Shown piece by piece: positions 51,017 to 60,071 of a stretch of DNA of 64,000 nt; positions within the stretch are counted from its first letter, which is position 1, and every line of letters begins with the position of its first letter. Origin of the DNA: Flavobacterium piscisymbiosum. GTDB taxonomy: Bacteria; Bacteroidota; Bacteroidia; Flavobacteriales; Flavobacteriaceae. The notes below the pieces were generated by a model, which saw nothing but the letters and a program-made list of their open reading frames with translations, was not told the DNA's origin and ran no database searches. The position numbers and the translations under genes were made by a program. Location: contig NZ_JAJJMM010000001.1 of assembly GCF_020905295.1 (NCBI RefSeq), positions 5,828,001-5,892,000 of the forward strand, written 5' to 3'.

Positions 51017-53419
51017 ATGAAAAAATGCAGACAAAATCTATCGCTTTTAATTCTCTTATTTACATTAAGTCAATTTTCTTTTGGTCAAAACTCTTCTATA
51101 AAAGGAACTGTTTCTGACGGGAAACTAGCTGTAGAATTTGTCGATGTTATTTTAAAAAATACAATAGATTCTACCAAAGTGGCAAATTATGCCGTTACAG
51201 ATATCTCGGGAAATTTTGTTTTAGAGAATATTCCTTCTGGTGATTATCAATTACAATTGAAATTAATAGGTTTTAAAACTTTCAAACAAAAAATAAAATT
51301 TTCCGGATCCCCAATTTCTATCGGAACCATTACTTTACAAAGCGACACCAATTTATTGAATGCAGTTGTGGTGAATTCTCAGAAAAAACAAATTCAGAAA
51401 ACTGACGAAGGTTTTGTTTTTAATGCTGTTTCGAACATTTCGCAATCCGGAGGAACCGCTACAGATATGCTAAAAAGTATTCCAACAGTTGCTGTTGATG
51501 CTGACGGAGGAATAACACTGAGAGGGAAATCTCCGATGATTTTAATTAACGGAAAAAATTCGGCTATTACCAATATGGACCAGATTGCTGCCAGCAGTAT
51601 TGAAAGCATTGAGGTTATTAGTAATCCCACGGCTAAATATGATGCAAATGCCGAAAGTGGGATTATCAATATTAAACTCAAAAAAAACAATCAGAGCGGT
51701 ATTAATGGTGCTGTAGTTTTAGGCGGCGGATTTGGTGCGAAAGGAAGACTGAACAGTTCTGTGCTTTTGAATCAGAAATCAGAAAAATGGAATCTTGGTT
51801 TGGGATATGACAATCGTTTTGCAGGAAGAACCAAGAAAATAAAAGGCGAAAGAACCAATAATTTTATTGATGATGAACATTTTATTTATCAAAATAGAAA
51901 CGACGAAAGAACGGAAGGATTACAGAATTTAAAATTGAATATTGATTTTTCGCCCAACGAACGAAACAGCTTTTCATTTGAAGCTTTAGGAAATATAGAA
52001 AGTCAGGATAATGATGAGACTTTGCATAGTCAGGTAAATACAAGTGCAAATCAGTTTTTTTCTAATAATATTAGACATTCATTAGAACTAGAACGTTCAA
52101 AAGTAGGTGAACTGGCATTTAGTTACGACAGAAAATTTGCTGATGATCGAAAAAGCCTGAATGCAAGTATTACTTCTTCTTTTAATAAACATAAAGAAAA
52201 TACAGATATTGACACTAATAATTATGATCACTATAATGCTCTGATTGGTGATGCATCTTTACAAAGAACACATAATTATGAGCATGAAAACATATCGAAC
52301 GCCATTGTAAATTATGCAATTCCGGTTGCTGAAAAATCAATTATTGAAACAGGTTACAAAGGAACATTCCGATTTTTTAATTCTGATTTTCAAAGTGCAG
52401 ATATGAACAATGGTCACTATATTATAGATCCGCTGGCAAGTAATTCTTTTAAATATAACGAACAAATCAACGCTGTATACGGAATGCTAAATTCGTATAT
52501 AGGCGATAAAGAAAATCCAAAATGGAAGTATAATTTAGGTTTACGCGCCGAAAATGTTTCAAACACCGGAGCAACACAAAATAATAGCGATCACTTTAGC
52601 AATGATTATTTAAAACTTTTTCCATCAGCGTCATTGCAAATGAATTTAGCGTCAGACGAATTTGTAAAAATGGGTTACAGCAAACGTATCAATCGCCCGG
52701 ATTTAGATGATTTAAACCCTTTCGTAGATATTACAGATGCTTTGAATCCTCATGGTGGAAATCCGTATTTGAAACCTGAAATTATTCATATTGCCGAAAT
52801 GAGCTACAATAAAGAATGGTCGAAATACTCGTTTTCTACCAATGCTTTTTACAGAAACGCCACAGATGCCATAAGACAATATGCAGAACTAAAGGATAAT
52901 GGTGTGATTTTACTTCAACCCAGAAATATTGGAAGTACTATAACTTATGGTTTGGAAACTATTTTCAGTTTAAAACCAGTCGGATTTTATGATGCCAATA
53001 TCAGTATTACAGCTTTTCAGCAAAAGATAAATGCTTCAAATTTAGCTCAGGATGTGGTGAATAGTGCTTTTAGCTGGTACGGAAAAATCATTAATAATTT
53101 TATTCCCTGGAAAGGCGGAAAACTTCAGATTATAGGCAATTATAATTCGGCATTGGCAACTCCGCAAGGAAAAAGAATTCCGGTTTACAATGTTGATATG
53201 GGATTTCAGCAAAAATTAGGCAAAGGAAATGCCCGCTTAGGATTGGTGGTTACGGATATGTTCAACACTTTAGAAAGTGGTTATAAAAACAACACTTATC
53301 TTTTTAGCAATAATCGAACCTCAAAATCAGATACCCGCGCTTTGATGGTTACTTTTGCTTATAGTTTTAAATCTGATTTTAAAGAAAAACTATTGGAAAA
53401 TCAGTTTTCGACAGAGTAA
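51017..53419 (+). CDS. Outer-membrane receptor (carboxypeptidase-regulatory domain, plug, beta-barrel)
   Basis: An 800-residue outer-membrane receptor of the TonB-dependent/OMP_b-brl_3 type. Signal 1-23 (SFGQ), carboxypeptidase regulatory-like domain about 26-110 (IKGTVSDGKLAVEFVDVILKN), plug-like segment about 115-225 (ATDMLKSIPTVAVDADGGITLRGKSPMILING, IEVISNPTAKYDAN), then a 22-strand-like barrel to the end with INRPDLDDLNPFVDITD. No TonB box is obvious. It lies 109 bp after the nickel permease. Small ligand uptake, possibly nickel or a nickel chelate, is inferred by neighbourhood only. The last strand lacks the usual terminal Phe and ends ...QFSTE. Confidence 0.88.
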   Translation: MKKCRQNLSLLILLFTLSQFSFGQNSSIKGTVSDGKLAVEFVDVILKNTIDSTKVANYAVTDISGNFVLENIPSGDYQLQLKLIGFKTFKQKIKFSGSPISIGTITLQSDTNLLNAVVVNSQKKQIQKTDEGFVFNAVSNISQSGGTATDMLKSIPTVAVDADGGITLRGKSPMILINGKNSAITNMDQIAASSIESIEVISNPTAKYDANAESGIINIKLKKNNQSGINGAVVLGGGFGAKGRLNSSVLLNQKSEKWNLGLGYDNRFAGRTKKIKGERTNNFIDDEHFIYQNRNDERTEGLQNLKLNIDFSPNERNSFSFEALGNIESQDNDETLHSQVNTSANQFFSNNIRHSLELERSKVGELAFSYDRKFADDRKSLNASITSSFNKHKENTDIDTNNYDHYNALIGDASLQRTHNYEHENISNAIVNYAIPVAEKSIIETGYKGTFRFFNSDFQSADMNNGHYIIDPLASNSFKYNEQINAVYGMLNSYIGDKENPKWKYNLGLRAENVSNTGATQNNSDHFSNDYLKLFPSASLQMNLASDEFVKMGYSKRINRPDLDDLNPFVDITDALNPHGGNPYLKPEIIHIAEMSYNKEWSKYSFSTNAFYRNATDAIRQYAELKDNGVILLQPRNIGSTITYGLETIFSLKPVGFYDANISITAFQQKINASNLAQDVVNSAFSWYGKIINNFIPWKGGKLQIIGNYNSALATPQGKRIPVYNVDMGFQQKLGKGNARLGLVVTDMFNTLESGYKNNTYLFSNNRTSKSDTRALMVTFAYSFKSDFKEKLLENQFSTE

Positions 53420-53574
53420 TATTTCTATATGCTTGATGACCATAATAATTAACCTTTTGAAAAATGTTAAAGTATAAAAATATACATTTAAAAAATAGCT
53501 AAAAACAGGTGTTTTTACGTGTTAATTTAAACGCTTTTTTTTAGTACTTTTAGAATCCCCAAACATAACTTTGT

Positions 53575-53817
53575 ATGGATTCTAAGAATCAAAACTATAT
53601 TGAAAAACAAAAATCTCACTATTTAAATCAATTCACTAAAAGGGAAATTGATATAATTAAATATATTGGAGATGGCTTAAACAATACCGAAATAGGGCAA
53701 AAACTCTTTATTAGTGCCCTTACAGTAAAAAAACATCGCAATAATATCCTGGCAAAATCAAATTGCAAAAACACTGCGCAGCTTATCAAACAAACTGTTC
53801 TTCAGGGTTTAATATAA
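53575..53817 (+). CDS. Short stand-alone LuxR-type HTH protein
   Basis: An 80-residue protein that is little more than a LuxR/GerE helix-turn-helix: FTKREIDIIKYIGDGLNNTEIGQKLFISALTVKKHRNNI (about 20-58). There is no receiver or ligand domain. It may be a minimal DNA-binding regulator or the remnant of a larger one. A TAACTTTG lies just before the start (53566-53573) but too close to the start codon to serve as the promoter. It is 196 bp upstream of the interrupted outer-membrane gene. Confidence 0.8.
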   Translation: MDSKNQNYIEKQKSHYLNQFTKREIDIIKYIGDGLNNTEIGQKLFISALTVKKHRNNILAKSNCKNTAQLIKQTVLQGLI

Positions 53818-54013
53818 TTCTTCATTTTTGATAAATACATCTTTTGGAGTATTTCACAGTCTTAAACAAATGTTAAATTTGTAAATATTTTTTGATAGAA
53901 ATTACGATTACCAGATAGAAATGTTAATATTTTTATTTCGCTTAATTGTTATAATTTTTTCTGGACAAAATCTATAAATAGACCTTAAATACAAATCCAA
54001 AAACAAATCAATT

Positions 54014-55687
54014 ATGAAAAAACTACTACTATTAATCGTGTTTCTCAGTTTTGCTGCATTTAGCTGGGCACAAATTACAGATCCAGATAAGAAGTCCTTA
54101 GAACAATTATCTGCTGATTTTGCAAAAATTAATAATCTATATAAAGAAGAGAAAACAAAACTGGAGGAACTAAGTAAAGAACTTTTAAATAATCAGAAAG
54201 AAAGCATTGTACCGAAAATAACATAACAACTTAAAAAAACCACAAAATATAGAACTGAATTAGATTCAATTTATAAACTATACCTTAGCTACAATAATAT
54301 TCTTTTAAGTAAAAAAAACAAACAAGAAGATATATATCAGATAGCCAAAATTGATTACAAGATTGAAAACAACGATGTTCAATCAGTAAGTTCAGAAACT
54401 AAGAATTATCTCTATTTTGGCGAAAACAAAATTATTCCCGAAGATGAAGGGCTTTTTGGCAATAAAATTGCAAAAACCATATTAGACAATTCTTTCTCTG
54501 CGGAAAGTAAAACATATCTTGGAGATTTTAAAATTCCTCAGGACAAGCAAGTACTTACAATTTATAATTATAAAACCAAGGATGAAAAAAAGGCTTTCTT
54601 TAAAGAAATCAAGATTCATCTAAAAGAAGGAAGTATATGCGATTTAAAGTTAATTGTTCTGGATGAAAAAAATAATGAATTACTTTTTGAAAATAGAATA
54701 CCAATAAATTTATTAATACTTTCAACAATAGGCCCTAAAACCCGTATTCAATTTAAAACGGCAAGTTCAAACAATAAAAACGAAGCACTTAATACAGGTA
54801 TTGATGAAAATAATTACATTACACTATCCGATGTTCTTCTTTACATTCCAAATCCCGGTGAAAATTATATTCCCGAAGATCTGACTCTAACCTTTCCTAC
54901 CAAAAAAGATAATATTCAAGAAAACATAAACAATCCGATAATTTACAAAGTCAATCAAGATACGTCACTACAAAATATTGTAGAACTAAGAACCTATACT
55001 GACTTTCTTGGTCTTTTTACAGATAGTCCAAATGGAATTATACAATTAGAAGGAAAAGCTGATTTTTATATTGCACCTCTTAATTTACCTAACAGCTCTG
55101 TATATATTTTTAAAAAAATATCTCCTTTTGTTAACTTTTCACGTCTTGATAAAGACGTTAGATACCTAACATTAAATGAAGTAGAACCCAATACTAGAAG
55201 CATCACAAACTCCCTTGAAATAATAGAGAAATCATATCTTCAAATGGGGTTAAATATTAATGTCCTCTCTTTTAAGATAAGAAAAGAATTTCCTTTTGAT
55301 ATCAATTTTTATGGAGCAACAAGATATCTAATTTCAGATATCATGACTCCAGACAGCACTGTAGTAAATTATAAATCTCTTGGTATTGGCGGAGGAATTT
55401 CACTCGAGTTTAAGCGTTACAATAATTTCGGATTCACTTATTCAGCTGAATTAACAAATTATAATTCCAAAAGCTTCAATGAAATTGACGGAATTATTAA
55501 TCCTCAATCATTTTTAGTTTTTCAAAATAAGGCAGAAGTATATTTTTTTCCAGGTGAGACTAAACAGCAAGCAATCTTTTTAAGATTTAAAACATTTAAT
55601 AATTCAGAAAAAGATAATAATGAAGCTTTTTATCAATTACAATTTGGATATAGATTTTCTATAGGAATAGGGAAAATTAAAAATTAA
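54014..55687 (+). pseudogene. Outer-membrane-type protein interrupted by a single in-frame TAA
   Basis: From ATG 54014 the frame runs to a TAA at 54224-54226 and then stays open, without further stop, to 55687: 557 codon positions in one frame before the final stop. The lack of in-frame ATG between 54227 and 55244 hides most of it. The front part has a signal peptide (1-20, FSWAQ) and a coiled-coil with KSLEQLSADFAKINNLYKEE. Past the stop it reads QLKKTTKYRTELDSIYKLY, then an Ig/porin-like section, and the end (GGGISLEFKRYNNFGFTYSAEL, YQLQFGYRFSIGIG) looks like the last strands of a barrel. No frameshift. It could be a new pseudogene, a sequencing error or a gene with read-through. I do not know the family. 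Confidence 0.75.
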
Positions 55688-55707
55688 TGTTTTATGAATT
55701 TACAACT

Positions 55708-55745
55708 AAATCGTTTGATTCTTTACAAATCAAACGATTTGTTAT
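55708..55745 (+). terminator. Hairpin after the interrupted gene
   Basis: AAATCGTTTGATT (55708-55720) and AATCAAACGATTT (55728-55740) are perfectly complementary with a 7-nt loop. A T-poor tail (GTTATTT) follows, so it is a fair but not ideal terminator 21 bp past the stop. Confidence 0.6.
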
Positions 55746-55918
55746 TTACCAGGAAATCATTATTTATTCAACGTCTTTTTTATAATAAAACAAAATACTA
55801 AATAAACTCATTCATATCTGTTTTTGATCATTTTTCTATAGAAATTTGAAGTATATTCGCCAAAAAAATTATGCCACTGATTTTTTTTGCCATCCAAAAA
55901 CAATTAAACCTACATAGA

Positions 55919-56350
55919 ATGAAATCTTTACATTTATTACTTATTACGTTATTTTTTGTTGCTGCACAATCTCATGCTCAGGTTCATGTAGATCAAATTA
56001 CGTACAATGGTCGTGATCATTATATTACCACTACAATTGGTTATCCTGTTCCGGGAACTTATATCCCTACAGGACAAAAAGCACCCAGTACAGTTTTAAA
56101 TCCTGACGGTACCGGATTTATTCAGGCAGATGATTTAAGCAAAAGCAAAATCAACTGGGGAATAGAATGTACAGATGAAGGAATTCCTGTTTTTAAAGAG
56201 GGTTTCAATAGTGCATCGTATACCTTTTGGTACAGAACAAATGATAGTGATGCCTGGATATATTCTCAATTTTCGATTCATTTTGCCAAGAAAAAAATGT
56301 TTTTAATGGGAGAAAGAGTAAAAGAATATGTAGATTATAATGTTCAATAA
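55919..56350 (+). CDS. Small exported protein of unknown function
   Basis: A 143-residue protein with signal peptide (about 1-20, AQSHAQ). I start it at ATG 55919, where a typical signal peptide begins, not 55871. The mature part has D-Q-I-T-Y-N-G-R-D-H-Y-I-T-T-T-I-G-Y-P-V-P-G-T-Y and a C-terminal SIHFAKKKMFLMGERVKEY. Conserved-looking aromatic and Gly-Pro residues suggest a beta-sandwich, but I recognise no family. It is alone between two AT-rich gaps. Confidence 0.6.
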   Translation: MKSLHLLLITLFFVAAQSHAQVHVDQITYNGRDHYITTTIGYPVPGTYIPTGQKAPSTVLNPDGTGFIQADDLSKSKINWGIECTDEGIPVFKEGFNSASYTFWYRTNDSDAWIYSQFSIHFAKKKMFLMGERVKEYVDYNVQ

Positions 56351-56528
56351 TAGGATCGAAAATCATAACGAAAATAAACATTTCTCGTTATTTCAAAAAA
56401 TTACTACAAAAAAGAAAACGTTTTCGTAGATTTTCTATTATACCTATAATTTTTCCCATAAATTCTTATAAAATTAAAAATCATACCTAATTTTTATTTA
56501 ATTTGCGGTAAAATTCAATATATTAAAC

Positions 56529-58319
56529 ATGGTTTCAATCACACGCCTTTTTGATTTTCCCTATTATCAACAAGAAACTTATAACCTTCCGGTTGCCTTA
56601 GCAACCAAAAAAAATGGAGTCTGGGAAAAAACATCTAGCCAGGAATATATTGCAAAAGCTAATGCTATTTCGAGAGCATTATTACGTTTGGGCATTCAGA
56701 AAGATGATAAAATTGCCCTGATAACTTCGAACAATCGTACCGAATGGAATATCATGGATATTGGTATTTTGCAAACCGGTGCGCAAAACGTTCCGATCTA
56801 TCCCACAATTGCCGAAGAAGATTACGAATATATATTAAATCACAGCGGAAGTATTTACTGTTTTGTATCTGATGAAGAAGTACTTAACAAAGTAAATGCG
56901 ATAAAAGCAAATGTACCCACATTAAAAGAGGTTTACTCGTTTAATGAAATTGCAGGATGTAAACACTGGACTGAGTTATTGGCTCTTGGTGAAGACGAAA
57001 GCAATCAGAGCGAAGTTGAAGCCCGAAAAGATAGTATTAAGACCGATGATCTCGCTACAATTATTTATACTTCAGGAACAACAGGAAGACCTAAAGGTGT
57101 AATGCTTTCGCACCAAAATATTGTATCGAACGTTTTAGACAGTGCGCCAAGGATTCCGTTTGATCCGGGAAAAAGTACTGCTTTGAGCTTCTTGCCTATT
57201 TGCCATATTTTTGAAAGAATGATTTTATATATCTATCAATTTTATGGTGTATCGGTTTATTTTGGAGAATCGATTGATAAAATTAGTGATAACTTAAAAG
57301 AAGTTCGTCCTACGGTGATTACAGCCGTACCAAGACTTTTAGAAAAAGTATACGATAAAATTTATGCCAAAGGTGGTGAACTAACCGGTATCAAGAAAAA
57401 ATTATTTTTCTGGGCTATCGATTTAGGTTTAAAATATGAGCCTTACGGAGCTAATGGTTTCTGGTATGAATTTCAGTTAAAAATTGCCCGCAAACTTATC
57501 TTTAGTAAATGGAAAGAAGGTTTGGGAGGAAATCTTGAATTAATGGTTTCCGGAAGTGCTGCTTTACAGCCACGTTTAACGAGAGTTTTTGCCGCTGCCG
57601 AAATTCCGGTTATGGAAGGTTACGGTTTATCTGAAACTTCTCCCGTAATTGCTGTAAACGATCAAAGAAACAAAGGTTTCAAGATTGGAACGGTTGGTAA
57701 AGTAATTCGCAACGTTGAAGTAAAAATTGCTCAGGACGGAGAAATTCTTTGTAAAGGACCCAATGTAATGTTAGGTTATTTTAAAGATCCTGAAAAAACT
57801 GCCGAAGCGTTACAAGACGGATATTTTCATACAGGAGATATTGGTGAGATTGACAGCGAAGGTTTCCTTAAAATTACAGACCGTAAAAAAGAAATGTTCA
57901 AAACTTCAGGAGGAAAATATATTGCCCCTCAGTTGATTGAAAATGCAATGAAACAATCTCGTTTTATTGAGCAAATCATGGTGATTGGTGACGGAGAGAA
58001 AATGCCTGCTGCTTTTATTCAGCCTAATTTTGAATTTGTAAAAGAATGGGCAAGACTGCATAAAGTAACTTTAGGAACTACTGACGCAGAAATCAGCGCA
58101 AATGCTGATGTGATTAAACGTATTGATGAAGAAGTAGAGAAAATCAATGAGAAATTTGGTCACTGGGAAAAAATCAAACGTTTTGAGCTTACTCCTGATG
58201 TTTGGTCTATCGATGGCGGACAATTGACTCCAACATTAAAATTAAAGCGTAAAATTATTAAAGAGATCTACAAAGATCTTTACGCTAAAATATATGGTCA
58301 GAATTCACAATCAAAATAA
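56529..58319 (+). CDS. Long-chain fatty-acid-CoA ligase (AMP-binding)
   Basis: A 596-residue ANL-superfamily acyl-CoA synthetase of the FadD15/ACSL branch. It activates fatty acids to acyl-AMP and then acyl-CoA. ATP/AMP boxes: TIIYTSGTTGRPKGVMLSH, VSGSAALQPRL, GYGLSETSPVI, GYFHTGDIGEIDSEGFLKITDRKKEMFKTSGGKYIAPQLIE. The L/M-x-G-Y-F-K-D motif is present. Close to human ACSL and FadD15 length (about 600). It ends in a strong hairpin terminator. Role: fatty-acid degradation or lipid remodelling. Confidence 0.95.
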   Translation: MVSITRLFDFPYYQQETYNLPVALATKKNGVWEKTSSQEYIAKANAISRALLRLGIQKDDKIALITSNNRTEWNIMDIGILQTGAQNVPIYPTIAEEDYEYILNHSGSIYCFVSDEEVLNKVNAIKANVPTLKEVYSFNEIAGCKHWTELLALGEDESNQSEVEARKDSIKTDDLATIIYTSGTTGRPKGVMLSHQNIVSNVLDSAPRIPFDPGKSTALSFLPICHIFERMILYIYQFYGVSVYFGESIDKISDNLKEVRPTVITAVPRLLEKVYDKIYAKGGELTGIKKKLFFWAIDLGLKYEPYGANGFWYEFQLKIARKLIFSKWKEGLGGNLELMVSGSAALQPRLTRVFAAAEIPVMEGYGLSETSPVIAVNDQRNKGFKIGTVGKVIRNVEVKIAQDGEILCKGPNVMLGYFKDPEKTAEALQDGYFHTGDIGEIDSEGFLKITDRKKEMFKTSGGKYIAPQLIENAMKQSRFIEQIMVIGDGEKMPAAFIQPNFEFVKEWARLHKVTLGTTDAEISANADVIKRIDEEVEKINEKFGHWEKIKRFELTPDVWSIDGGQLTPTLKLKRKIIKEIYKDLYAKIYGQNSQSK

Positions 58320-58332
58320 TATAACCAAACGA

Positions 58333-58366
58333 AAACGGCTGTCTCACAAGACAGCCGTTTTTTATT
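58333..58366 (+). terminator. Terminator after acyl-CoA synthetase gene
   Basis: AAACGGCTGTCT (58333-58344) and AGACAGCCGTTT (58349-58360) form a perfect 12-bp stem around a CACA loop, followed by T. A-rich flank on the left also lets it end transcription coming from the opposite gene. Confidence 0.9.
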
Positions 58367-58400
58367 TCGCGAAGATTTCCTTCAATTGGCAAATGAGTAT

Positions 58401-58979
58401 CTAACCACTCGAGAAACGGATTGTTTTTTCCGGATAGCTCTTCTGATCTCCTCTTTTAGAGAACAGAGTGGCGAAATTTGAAAAAAGACGTTTTTTCCCA
58501 GAATATTCTCCTGACTTTTCATTTTCTGCAAAAGCGGTTCTTTTTCTGATCTTTTTCTCTGCTTCAACAACTGCTTTAGCATTGTAGCTGTTTTCAACTT
58601 GTATTGCATCTTCCATTCTACACACTTTATTAAAGTTTTTAAAAGGACGCGGTTGAAAATCAACCATAATCGCAGCCAGATTTATTGCATCAATATTCGA
58701 CGGATCTGTTTCTCCTTTCAAGAAGGTTTCAATAGGTCTGAACTTGTCTTTTTGATCCTTAAATTTCTTCTTTTTCGTGTAATCAAAATCTATAGAAAAT
58801 AAATTTCTAAAAACATTTAAGTCATCCTGAGTTACTCCATTCTCGAAAATAAGCCAACAGAAATCACGTAGTTTTCCACGAGACGGACTGTACAAATAAT
58901 CAAAGTACTCGCCTTCTTTTTCTATCTCGTATTTTTTTCTAATCGCTTTTTTGTATCTATCTAATGTATTGTTGTTCAT
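58401..58979 (-). CDS. Hypothetical protein
   Basis: A 192-residue soluble protein. The N-terminus reads LDRYKKAIRKKYEIEKEG and is followed by KLRDFCWLIFENGVTQDDLNVFRNLFSIDF; the C-terminus is very basic (EKKIRKRTAF, KKRLFSNFATLFSKRG) and probably disordered. The central KKKKFKDQKDKFRPIETFLKGE is also basic, which would fit nucleic-acid binding (inference). I do not recognise a family. It reads leftwards after the RLIG1-like ligase gene, 96 bp apart, so they could share a transcript. It ends in the shared terminator hairpin at 58333. Confidence 0.6.
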   Translation of the reverse strand: MNNNTLDRYKKAIRKKYEIEKEGEYFDYLYSPSRGKLRDFCWLIFENGVTQDDLNVFRNLFSIDFDYTKKKKFKDQKDKFRPIETFLKGETDPSNIDAINLAAIMVDFQPRPFKNFNKVCRMEDAIQVENSYNAKAVVEAEKKIRKRTAFAENEKSGEYSGKKRLFSNFATLFSKRGDQKSYPEKTIRFSSG

Positions 58980-59075
58980 GGTATATATTTTTTTATTTTA
59001 TTAATTATCTTAGGAAATTTTGCCACTAAGGCTCAAAGACACTAAGCTTATTTTTTTCTTTGCTGTTTTACTATT

Positions 59076-59645
59076 CTAAATCTTCTCTAATTGTAAACGC
59101 TTCATTCCAAAATCAGATTTTCTTAGTTTACACATTCTGCCATCTGAATTATGGTGAAATACAATTCCTTCTATATCATTTTCTGATAAGAATTTTTCCA
59201 AGTCATTAAACTCAAAACTTGAAAATTCAAACACTTCACACCTGTGTTTAATCAGCGTATGCTTTTCTAAATTTTCGGGATTCCCCTGTACTTTAGGTCC
59301 GCATAATTCGAATGTTCCGTCTGTTTTAATTTCCAGATTATCAAAACCTTCAAAGAAAAATTTATCCTCAGATTTTGACCGATCACATTTTACCCAATGC
59401 GGATGATGCCCTGTAATTAAATCCGCTTCCTGACATGCAATTGCATTCGCCGGAATTGAACGTCCTTTTTTAACATCAAATCGTTTGAATAACTCTCCGT
59501 TAATAATCGCCGCAGCTGTTCCGTCAAATTTTCTTGTCGCAATAGCCTCGCCATTTGTTACCCATGCATTTTCGGCATTGATCTTATTTATTACTCTTGC
59601 CAAATTCTTTTCATCTTTAGCAAATAATGTACTTATCTTTTTCAT
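59076..59645 (-). CDS. RLIG1-like RNA ligase (nucleotidyltransferase fold)
   Basis: A 189-residue protein with the nucleotidyltransferase motifs of RNA ligases: motif I is K39-F-D-G (adenylated Lys39), motif IV is E-G-I-V-F-H-H (159-165) and motif V is K-L-R-K (173-176). G-P-K-V-Q-G-N-P-E (116-124), TLIKH and IEGIVFHHNSDGRMCKL are close to human C12orf29/RLIG1 (there GTNINGNP, LIPHG and IEGIVWHCSDG, from memory). So it is a bacterial member of the DUF5565/RLIG1 family. It is shorter than the human protein, with only the nucleotidyltransferase part. Role: RNA repair at 5'-phosphate and 3'-OH ends is inferred. Leftward; followed by an unknown basic protein. Confidence 0.8.
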   Translation of the reverse strand: MKKISTLFAKDEKNLARVINKINAENAWVTNGEAIATRKFDGTAAAIINGELFKRFDVKKGRSIPANAIACQEADLITGHHPHWVKCDRSKSEDKFFFEGFDNLEIKTDGTFELCGPKVQGNPENLEKHTLIKHRCEVFEFSSFEFNDLEKFLSENDIEGIVFHHNSDGRMCKLRKSDFGMKRLQLEKI

Positions 59646-59694
59646 TTTATATTTTTATTTAAAGTGACCCTTTGATTTTTTTACTTGCCGCGAA

Positions 59695-59813
59695 GGCTCA
59701 AAGACACTAAGTTTTTTTACTCTTCACTATTTTGTCTGCTTCTCGCAAAAACGCCAGATCTTTAATTCAATTCTTTATAAAAAAATCTTTGTGCCTTAGC
59801 GCCTTCGTGGCAA
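59695..59813. repeat. Imperfect inverted repeat, GCCGCGAAGGCTCAAAG type
   Basis: Left arm 59695-59721 (TTGCCGCGAAGGCTCAAAG...) and right arm 59787-59813 (...GCGCCTTCGTGGCAA) are complementary with several mismatches. A further copy of the left arm lies at about 59019-59047 on the other side of the ligase gene, so RLIG1-like is bracketed by copies of this repeat. Confidence 0.6.
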
Positions 59814-59832
59814 AACTTTACTTTTTAGGCAT

Positions 59833-59859
59833 AAAAAAAGCACCCGATTAAAGGTGCTT
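59833..59859 (-). terminator. Terminator of mini-gene A
   Basis: On the minus strand AAGCACC and GGGTGCTT form a 7-8-bp stem followed by seven T. It lies about 30 bp after the stop of the 30-residue frame at 59887-59979, and no other leftward gene could use it. Confidence 0.85.
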
Positions 59860-59886
59860 CATGAGATTGGGTAAGACATATCTATC

Positions 59887-59979
59887 CTACTGCCATTCAT
59901 GCACCTGTATTGTAAAACATCCAGAAACGAATCCTGGGGCTTGTAATGCTACGCTATATGAGTTATATTTAAAATCCAT
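59887..59979 (-). CDS. 30-residue peptide (mini-gene A)
   Basis: A 30-codon frame beginning M-D-F-K-Y-N-S-Y-S-V-A-L-Q and ending FTIQVHEWQ, with the middle APGFVSGCF and one Cys. It is too short for ORF lists. Support comes from context: a mismatch-free promoter (60040-60071), a leader of about 55 nt, and a strong terminator right after the stop. The 41-residue frame at 60438-60563 has the same arrangement and shares Y-S-x-x-L-A-x-G-F-[VI]-S and a G-C. No signal peptide or double-Gly leader. Could be a peptide product, a small regulator or only an RNA with a chance frame. Confidence 0.6.
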   Translation of the reverse strand: MDFKYNSYSVALQAPGFVSGCFTIQVHEWQ

Positions 59980-60039
59980 CTTATTTGTTGTTGTATTTTT
60001 AAATCATTGTTGTGAAATTCTATCTTCAAATTTCTTCGA

Positions 60040-60071
60040 CAAAGATATAGTTGAAAAGATCAATTATCCAA
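60040..60071 (-). promoter_or_regulatory. Bacteroidota promoter of mini-gene A
   Basis: On the minus strand TTG (60069-60071), a 21-nt spacer and TATCTTTG (60040-60047) match TTG-N19-21-TAnnTTTG exactly. The predicted start is about 55 bp before the mini-gene A start codon. There is no other leftward gene for it. Confidence 0.75.

Noticed and set aside
54014..55687. Treating 54014-54226 and 55244-55687 as two separate small genes
   Set aside because: They are in the same frame and the 1 kb between them is open without any stop, so one interrupted gene explains both.
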